From: Chrysochromulina parva
Taxonomy: Eukaryota; Haptophyta; Prymnesiales; Chrysochromulinaceae
Reading direction: 5' to 3'
NCBI GenBank assembly: GCA_002887195.1
Contig: PJAB01001967.1
Coordinates: forward strand, 1-11,215
Length of the DNA: 11,215 nucleotides
Part shown: positions 1 to 7,200 of the stretch, piece by piece
How the letters are laid out: each line of letters starts with the position of its first letter
How positions within the stretch are numbered: position 1 is the stretch's first letter
The notes under the pieces: generated by a model
The model's input: the letters and a program-made list of their open reading frames with translations, nothing else
Databases searched by the model: none
What the model was told of the DNA's origin: nothing
Position numbers and translations under genes: made by a program

Positions 1-1
1 T

Positions 2-388
2 GGTGTGGCTGCCTTTCAGGGCTGCACCTCGCTCGCGTCGATCACGATCCCCGAGTCAGTGACGCAAATTGGTGGGTACGCCTTTTACGGCTGCACCTCG
101 CTCGCGTCGATCACGCTCCCTGTGTCGGTGACGCAGATTGGTGAGCTAGCCTTTCTCGGCTGCACCTCGCTCGCGTCGATCACGCTCCCCGCGTCGGTGA
201 CGCAGATTGGTGAGCAAGCCTTTCGCGGCTGCACCTCGCTCGCGTCGATCACGATCCCCGAATCGGTGATGCAGATTGGTGGGTACGCCTTTTACGACTG
301 CACCTCGCTTTCGTCGATCACGATCCCATCAGCGACCGTCGTCGACCCATGGGCCTTCAGCTCGCACACTCAAGTCACCCGCGCATAG
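2..388 (+). CDS. BspA-like leucine-rich-repeat protein, C-terminal end (partial)
   Basis: An open frame enters from the left edge and stops at TAG 386-388. It encodes five tandem units of about 23 residues (69 bp each) of the form GCTSLASITIPESVTQIG followed by AF, the classic BspA/LRR_5 type repeat with regularly spaced Cys, Leu, Ile and Pro. The units are nearly identical at DNA level, which points to recent expansion or homogenisation. The last unit degenerates into a short tail ending HTQVTRA. No membrane segment is visible in this fragment. Proteins of this family are abundant in Trichomonas, haptophytes, pelagophytes and some bacteria and are usually thought to bind surfaces or partners; the specific role here is unknown. 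The apparent ATG-like start near position 5 (a GTG) is only the window edge, so the true start lies upstream. The gene converges on the large minus-strand gene. Confidence 0.85.
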   Translation, partial: GVAAFQGCTSLASITIPESVTQIGGYAFYGCTSLASITLPVSVTQIGELAFLGCTSLASITLPASVTQIGEQAFRGCTSLASITIPESVMQIGGYAFYDCTSLSSITIPSATVVDPWAFSSHTQVTRA

Positions 389-1269
389 GCCGGCACTGGA
401 GCGCGCTGCGTGGAAGACCAGCAGGCCCCACATCTCTCTGGCGTGTGCGCGCCGCGCGCCGTGCGATGCCCCGGAGGCATCAGCCGCGATCCACTCATCG
501 GGGTTGCCCTGCGCGGCGGCGTGGGCTCGGTCACTCTAACGGACGGCGAGACACAGGCGTCGCGAGCACGCGCTCCCCGGTGGCGCCACACACGGCCACA
601 CGGCCTCGCACGAGAGGGCGCCCGCCGCACGCACATACATGTGGGGCCACGTTCGGCAAGCGCGGCGTTTCCGGAATGCCTCGTGTGAGCGGCCCCCGCG
701 TGGTTGAGAGGAGAGGGGGGAAGAAGGGGCATGCGGCTCGAGAGGGGGAGGCACGTGTTCTGAGTGGTGCGGGGCGGGGCGCTGCACTCCCGACCCCCTG
801 GCCGCCTCCCGAAGCGACCACGTCCACAGGTCCATGAAAAGGGGCTCGTCCCTAGGCCCAAGGGCGTTGCATCCAGGCCTCGATCTCGACTGATCGCGGC
901 GTTTCCGGAATGCCTCGGGTGAGCGGCCCCCGCATAGTTGAGAGGGGAGAGGGTAAAAGAGGACCTCGTCAGCATCGCAGGGAGCCTCGATCAATGCACG
1001 TGGCGCGCGCCGCTCGCGACGGTGGGACAAACTCGGCACGCCCGCCCGGGGCCCGGGGGGGCTCCTCGGCCTCTAATTGTACTTCACGCTCTAGAGACGC
1101 CGGCACGCGCGCACTCTCTGGAGCAGTCTCTATCGATCGGAGGTCGTCAAATAAAGGCCGCGTCGGTTCGAATCCTTAATCATGAACCGGCAACACTGTA
1201 CCGGTACAATTCGCTGTTATTCCGACACCCGTTCGGCAGTTTCGCTTGTCCTTGTTTATGTCCTTGAGT
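389..1269. other. intergenic region between convergent genes
   Basis: This GC-rich stretch lies between the LRR stop and the stop of the large minus-strand gene. Long open frames cross it on both strands (for example 370-975 minus), but their products are Arg/Pro/Ala-rich, change frame at the internal repeats and match no family I recognise, so I call no gene. It holds a roughly 65-bp direct repeat (separate entry), a perfect 12-bp palindrome TGTACCGGTACA at 1197-1208, and an 11-bp match to a tRNA B-box at 1165-1175. The last few hundred bases must include the 3' UTRs of both genes. I see no convincing polyadenylation signal. Confidence 0.6.
661..964. repeat. pair of ~65-bp direct repeats, 234 bp apart
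   Basis: Copy one starts at 661 and copy two at 895. Both begin CGCGGCGTTTCCGGAATGCC and continue through a GTGAGCGGCCCCCGC core into a G/A-rich GAGAGG tail, with scattered substitutions. The copies lie in the same orientation in otherwise non-coding sequence. They could be a degraded dispersed element or a local duplication. Confidence 0.75.
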
Positions 1270-4200
1270 TCAAAACGACGTAGGCTCCGACGGGTCAGAG
1301 GACTCGCGCGAGTCTCGACGTTCGCCAAGCCGGCACGAGCGGGAGGACGACGAGCCCTTTTCCCCACAGGTGCGGGAGGACGACGAGCCCCTCGAGCGGT
1401 CGGTTAAGGATAGGAGTGGGGGCGGCGCCACGAAGCCACTAGGGGACAAGGGCACTGAGGGTTGCTCCTCGTGGCTCGCACCTGTGGGGAGGGGTGGCGC
1501 CGTGGTGAGCACTTGCATGCAGAGCCACCCGGGGACAACGGCACTGAGGGTTGCTCCTTATGGCTCGCACTTCGGTAGAACTCTCGCGCTGCCTTCGCCT
1601 GCGCTCGGTAGTCGGCCACAGCCACCATCACGCGCTGTGCCGGGCGCGAGGGACAATGAGGAGCGAGTCGTTACGCCTCATGTCCATCAGTCGCAATCAT
1701 GAGGAGAGTCGTTACGTCTCACATCAATCAGTGGCAATCATGAGGAGAGTCGTTACGTCTCATGTCCATCCGTGGCAATCATGAGGAGAGTCGTGACGTC
1801 TCACATCAATCAGTGGCAATCATGAGGAAAGTCGTTACGTCTCATGTCCATCCGTGGCAATCAAGGTGCCTCAATGGCAATCACAGGCCATCGGAGGCGA
1901 TCAAGGTGTGGCATCATGGTGCCTCTGATGATGGCAATCTCGGTGGCAATCTCGGTGTCAATCTCGGTGTCAATCTCGGTGTCAATCTCGGTGTCAATCT
2001 CGGTGTCAATCTCGGTGTCAATCTCGGTGTCAATCTCGGTGTCGCATCATGGTGCCTCAAGGGAAACTCGGGCGATCCATAACCCTCAGATCGATCTCAG
2101 ATCGACGAAACTCTAGCGATCCAAGGCCCTCAGATCGTCATCTCAGATCGTCATATCAGGTCGTCATCTAAGATCGACATCTCAGATCGACATCTCAGAT
2201 CGACATCTCAGATCGACATCTCGCACCTGCATGGACTTGTGCGAGGCTGAGAGCATCCATAGAGGCACCCGCTCACCGGGCGCCGTTGTGGAGGCACGCT
2301 CGTCGGGCACTTGATGGCTGTAGTCACTCGTCTCCGACGCAAACGATGGCTGTGGGAAAAGATTGCCCGGCTGCTCGCTCGAAAGGATGGTCTCCTCACT
2401 GCACTGTCGCGCGCGCACGGACGAGCTGTTGCCTAATTTGGATGCCTCGCCTTCCTCGTGCGTGGTCGAAGGCGCGAGCAGCAGCTCGCGCGCATCTGCG
2501 CGCTCGGAGATTGAGAGCGCCCCCTCGGAGATTGCATCTGCGCGCTCGGAGATTGAGAGTGCGCCCTCGGAGATTGCATCTGGGCGCTCGGAGATTGAGA
2601 GCGCGCCCTCGGAAGCTCCCTCCTCGATCCCCTTGCCGCCAGGCGAGCCAGTGTCCGATGGCAAATGCAACTGGTCCGGACCCAAATTAGGTGTGCCAGG
2701 GGCCGATGGACCCAAATTAGGTGTGCCAGGGGCCGATGGACCCAAATTAGGTGTGCCAGGGGCCGATGGACCCAAATTAGGTGTGCCAGGGGCCGATGGA
2801 CCTTGGCGCTGTCTCGAGGGAAGACGCGCCGCTTCCCCGATGCCCGTCGCGGCCGCGACGACGTTGGCCAACTCGACAGGGCGTAGGCGCACTGGGAGGG
2901 CGTAGTCGATGATCGCCTACTCAGGCAATCGGCGATCATCAGAGGTCATCAGAGGTCACCAGAGGTCATCGGAGGTCATCAGAGGTCACCAGAGGTCATC
3001 AGAGGTCACCAGAGGTCATCAGAGGTCATCAGAGGTCATCGGAGGTCCTCAGACGTGAGTGCTGCCATATTAGGCAACCCACCTGCGTAAGGAGAAGCAT
3101 GCTCGAGTACCGGTACGGCGCCGGCTTGAGTGGCACCGTAATTGAGGAGAGCCACCCCGCGTGCACGGCCTCGCTAGGCGCCGCGGCCACGATCGCCTCA
3201 AAAGGCGCCGCCGCGGGCGCGCGCTCGTCGGGCGGGCCGGGCAGCTCGACGCGGGGCACCTGATGAGGGAGGCAATCAGCATGCCATCAGGGAGGACATC
3301 AGAGATGCAATCAGAGACACGTGGCACCTCGTGCACAAGCAGCAGATGCAATCCCAGCTGCCGAGCTCGGGTGAGCTCGATTAGGAAGGCGGCTGTGTCG
3401 TGTTTCCACGTCTCGGCGGTCAGGTACCTGATGAGGGAGCCAATTTGAGTTCCTCAGAGGTAATGAGGGAGCCAATTGGAGTTCCTCAGAGGTAATCCAG
3501 AAGCAATTCAGAAGCAATCCAGAAGCGATCCAGAAGCAATCCAGGAGCGATCCAGAAGCAGTCCAGGAGCAATCCAGAAGAGCAATCCAGCGGCAATCAT
3601 GCAAGCACGTACACGAGCATATGCGAGCACTTTGGTAAGAGGGTTTCGTCACTCGTCACGTGGAGCATCTCCGAAGGACGGTGCGGCGCCGTGCCGGACG
3701 CCGTCCCGGGCGTCAGCATGGGCGGCAGCATGGGCTGCGCGGTCTGCAGTGATCGCATCTCGCCTGCCACAAAGAGGTGGCCCTCGACGCCGCCCGCAAT
3801 CCCATCCTCTGATGACCTCTGATGACCTCTAATGACCGCAATCCCATCATCAAGTGCAGAGGAGGAGAGGACCGCGGCGTTGCCATCACTGACTGCCGAG
3901 GCGATCCGAGATCTCTGATGAGCTCGCGCGAGCTCGATCATGAGATCGAGCGAGCCTGGGCAGTGGCGGCTTGCGTAGACGTGGAAGAAGCCCCGCCGGA
4001 GCGCGGGCCACGCGACCTAATGAGGGAGGTCATCAGAGGGAGGTCATCAGAGGTCATCAGGGCTGTGGAAGGAAGCCCCGCCGGAGCGCGGGCCACGCGA
4101 CCTAATGAGGGAGGTCATCGGAGGGAGGTCATCAGAGGTCATCAGGGCTGTGGAAGGAAGCCCCGTCGGAGCGCGGGCCACGCGACCTAATGAGGGAGGT

Positions 4201-7200
4201 CATCAGAGGTCATCAGGGGCAACGTGACCTGCTCGTCGGGTGAGAGTTCGCTTTGGAGCCGCGTGGGCGTCTGGTCGACCGGTAGCACAGACTCGACGAG
4301 CAGACGCAGCGTGTGGTCCTAATTAGGAACGGGGCGAGCCGCGAGGTCAGAGGTCATCCGAGGTCGTCCAAGGTCATCAGGGGTAATCAACAGACCTGGT
4401 ACGGTGTGAGCCGTTCCCATTCGAGGGGCGGGCGCGATCCATCTGTGGGGAAAAGCGCCTCGAAGACTTCCGAGGCTGTGGGGAGTTGGGTCATGCCCCA
4501 CGCTCGCAGCTCGGCAGCGATTCCCCACAGCTCCCATTGAGCTCGATTGAGCTCGATCTGGTGACGAATCTGGGCAGCGCTCAGCTCAGCGCGATCGATT
4601 TGCGGATCGATCAACGTCACGAGCGGTTTTCGAAGCCAAATGGCGCGGAGCAGCTCTCGCGTGCACCTGATGAGGGAGGTAATCAGAGGTCATCAGAGGT
4701 CATCAGAGGTCATCAGATGTTATCAGAAGGCGCGGAGCAGCTCTCGCGTGCACCTGATGAGGAAAGCACATCATCAGCGACCATCAGAGGTCATTAGAGG
4801 CACTCACCCGATGCTCATCAGAGGTCATCAGAGGTCATCAGAGGTCATCAGAGGTCATCAGAGGCACTCACCCGACGCTCATCAGAGGTACTCAGAGGTG
4901 AACAGAGGCCATCAGAGGCCATCAGAGGTACAACTCACCCGATGCTCGCAAAGTAGCCATCTGAGATCAGCACGACGACCGTAAGGGAGACGTCGATCGA
5001 GTCGCGCAGCGCATCCGCGGATCGCTCCTTATCGAGCTCCACGCAGATCTGGATGTTCGGCACGAAGTCGGGCAAGCGCAGCTTGATGGCACGCGCCACG
5101 TCCTGCCCGAACCGCCACTGGTGCGAGAGGCACAGGTGATATCTGAGCGCGCGAGATCGCATCTCGTCGGGCGGAGATCGCATCTCGTCGGGCGGAGATC
5201 GCATCTCGTCGGGCGAGGGCGGCTCCGCATCGTCCATGCTAGGCAACCTGCCCAGTTGAGGCACCTCCGCATCGCGCCCATCGGCAACGCGCTTCAGGCG
5301 ATGGAGACGCGCTGTGCGGCTCTTGAGCTGCATCCGTGTCCGGGTGCGCCCCGCGGCGATCCGCTGCGCGAGATGCTTTCGGATCACGAGGCGAGCGCGA
5401 GCTTCGTTCGAGATCGCGGGCAAAATCTCGGCGTCCTCGAGACCGCCCTCGATCGCTCGCAGAGTTTCGTCATCAAGCACCCATCGAGTGCGGAGTGCCT
5501 CGGAGTATCTCGGAGCGCCTCGGAGCGCCTCGGATGACGAAACCTCTGATGACGAAACCTCTGATGACGAAACCTCGGATGACGAAACCTCTGATGACGA
5601 AACCTCGGAGTGCCTCGGAGCGCCTCGGAGCGCCTCTGATGACGAAACCTCATCAAACACCCGTGGACCGCGAGGAGCGGAGCTGTCCGATGCGGTGCCC
5701 GATACGGCGCTCGAGCTCGCATCTGGCGTGAGCGTCGCGTTGGGCACATGGACGATGTTTCGCGCCTTGAGGTTTCGCGCCACGTTCAAACACTTGCGCC
5801 CCATGTCGGCGACATCGAGGCCGCTCGCTTCCATCGCCGCCAGGACATCGGGATGCTTCCTTGTCAGGTACGCTGCCAGGTTATGGAGCGCCGTCGTGGC
5901 GACCTCCTCATCATAAGCGAGCGCCTCGGCGGGCACTCCATCGACGGCATCCACGCGCAGCCCGACGATTGCCTTGCCGAGATCATACGCCGCCACGAGG
6001 GCCACCTGATGAGGGAGGCCATCAGTGCTCATCAGAGGCAATCAGAGGCAATCAAGAGGCAATCAGAGGTCATCTTGAGCTCGGCCGCCTGATGAGGGAG
6101 GCCATCAGTGCTCATCAGAGGAAACTCAGTCGCTATCCGATGCGAATCAGTCGCAATCAGATAGCGAATCAGTCGCAATCAGACGGTCACCAGCGCTGTG
6201 GGCTCGCTCAGCAGCGCGTTGCTCAAGAGGACGAGGAGAGTCGCCGAAGAGGCCACTTGCTGGCGGATGCGCTCGAGCTGCTCGGGCATCACTGTGAACA
6301 ACGTGTGAACAACGTGTGAACAACGTTGAACGAAGGTCGCACAGGTCAGCAGCGAGGCAACATCGATGGCAATCGGAGGCAATCACAGGTCATTATGCGC
6401 CTCCTCTGTGCGCAATTGGAGGCAATCACAGCGTGCGCCTCCCCTGCGCGCACCTGTGAACGAAGGCCCACGGAACTCACGCCCCATCACCCCAGCGACA
6501 CTCGCGACGCGAGCGGTGCCTCGAACCTTCCAACGGCTTCCGGCTTCGTCATCGGGCATGTTGAGCCGCCGTTGAAGCCCCTCTTGGATTGCGTTCGTCA
6601 TCAGGGCTCCTAGAGGGTTTTCGAACGGTCCGCACACGAATGCACTCATCTGGAGCGCCACTTGCCAATGCATTGCCGTTCCCGCCAACTGGAGGGGCGT
6701 CGTCGCATGGATCGATTCCGCGGCTGGACCTGATGAGGGAGGCCATCAGCATGCAATCAGAGGCGTCAATTGGAGGGGCGTCATCGCATGCAATCGAGCG
6801 GCTGGACCTTTCAGTTGCAGCCCCGTCCGCTGCAGCAGCATCTTGCAGATGTCGAAGTGGCCGGAGGCAGCGGCGAGATGCAGCGCCGTCTCCCCCGCGT
6901 GCGTCCGAGCATGCACGTCAATGAACGCACCTGATGAGGCAGGCAATCAGCATGCACTCAGCCTGCGTGTATCTGAGCACCTGAAGAGGGAGGCAATCAG
7001 CATGCAATTGAACGCACCCCGGCTTCGCTCTCCATGCGTGAGAAGCAAGTCGACGAGCAGTGACGAACCCGCGCCGCATGCAAGCAAAAGCAAGTTTCGT
7101 CCATCGAACGGGTCCCGGCACTCGAGCAGGCAGCGGCAGAACGTCGACATCGCCGCCGTCGTGGGCGCCGTGGCGGGCGTCGTGGCGGGCGTCGACGCGA

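Larger units (their letters stand above)
1270..2916 (-). other. coding segment: low-complexity C-terminal tail, exons 19-21
   Basis: Exon 19 starts AIIDYALPVRLRPVELANVV, with AAATGIGEAA following, then becomes low-complexity with two minisatellites and a Ser/Glu-rich stretch ending SASHKSMQ. Exon 20 is 64 nt (RVMVAVADYRAQAKAAREFYR) and exon 21 ends in Ser/Arg-rich sequence (SRGSSSSRTCGEKGSSSSRS) and TGA. No domain is recognised. The 592-nt intron 19 between exons 19 and 20 makes this the weakest part of the model: the gene could instead end soon after 2227. Confidence 0.58.
3083..4016 (-). other. coding segment: conserved C-terminal module, exons 16-18
   Basis: Exon 16 gives RGFFHVYASRHCPGSLDLMIELARAHQRSR and ends CSHMLVYL. 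Exons 17-18 give TAETWKHDTAAFLIELTRAR, LGLHLLLVHEVPR and, after a variable stretch, PFEAIVAAAPSEA, GWLSSITVPLKPAPYRYSSM. The VYLTxxTW, LLLVHE and ITVPLK patterns look like a module I recall following TIR domains in algal ankyrin/TIR proteins; no enzymatic function is known to me. Junctions are phase 2 (exon 16/17) and phase 0 (17/18). Exon 16 includes a 42-bp in-frame repeat insertion (separate entry). Confidence 0.65.
4396..6005 (-). other. coding segment: linker and TIR domain, exons 13-14
   Basis: Exon 13 (1067 nt, the longest) has a helical stretch (MEASGLDVADMGRKCLNVAR), then a Ser/Glu-rich repeat and a basic stretch. The TIR domain begins with YHLCLSHQWRFGQD (about residue 1275), continues through ICVELDKERSADALRDSID and VVVLISDGYFAS, and crosses the phase-2 intron into GCTRELLRAIWLRKPLVTLID. 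The Glu of CTRE (codon 4654-4656, about residue 1347) sits where NADase TIR domains have their catalytic Glu. The LSHxWxxGQD start with a late CxREL is a form I associate with haptophyte and pelagophyte ankyrin/TIR proteins (recollection, not a search). Activity is inferred only. Confidence 0.8.
5946..6729 (-). other. coding segment: TIR-like half domain lacking the catalytic Glu, exons 11-13
   Basis: The exon 12/13 product LERIRQQVASSATLLVLLSN followed by ALLSEPTALVALVAAYDLGKAIVGL has the pattern of the second half of a TIR domain: hydrophobic strand, Ser, helix, then a strand after GK. The position that holds Glu in NAD-cleaving TIR domains (as in CxxEL) is VAL here, so this copy should be inactive as an NADase. 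A clear first TIR strand is missing; exon 11 (FENPLGALMTNAIQEGLQRRL) may be its remnant. It could serve in pairing with the intact TIR downstream. Confidence 0.55.

Noticed and set aside
370..975. 201-codon minus-strand open frame in the intergenic region
   Set aside because: Composition is that of random GC-rich sequence, part of it overlaps the LRR 3' end, and its internal similarity comes only from the 65-bp direct repeat.
1118..1178. tRNA gene suggested by GGTTCGAATCC (1165-1175)
   Set aside because: The B-box is exact, but the T stem does not pair beyond two bases and no acceptor stem or clear A-box is found upstream. At most a fragment of a tRNA-derived element.
2363..2905. 180-codon plus-strand open frame over exon 19
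   Set aside because: It is the antisense shadow of 30- and 42-bp coding repeats. The minus frame is longer, spliced in phase with neighbours and begins with a non-repetitive helix-like segment. This choice is less secure than elsewhere.
2932..3055. CRISPR-like array
   Set aside because: The repeats are contiguous 10-mers with no unique spacers, and lie in the intron of a eukaryotic-type gene.
6089..6190. Small extra exon starting at the upper intron 12 acceptor
   Set aside because: After GCGGCCGAGCTCAAG the sequence goes directly into decamers with no donor, and inclusion would break the frame.
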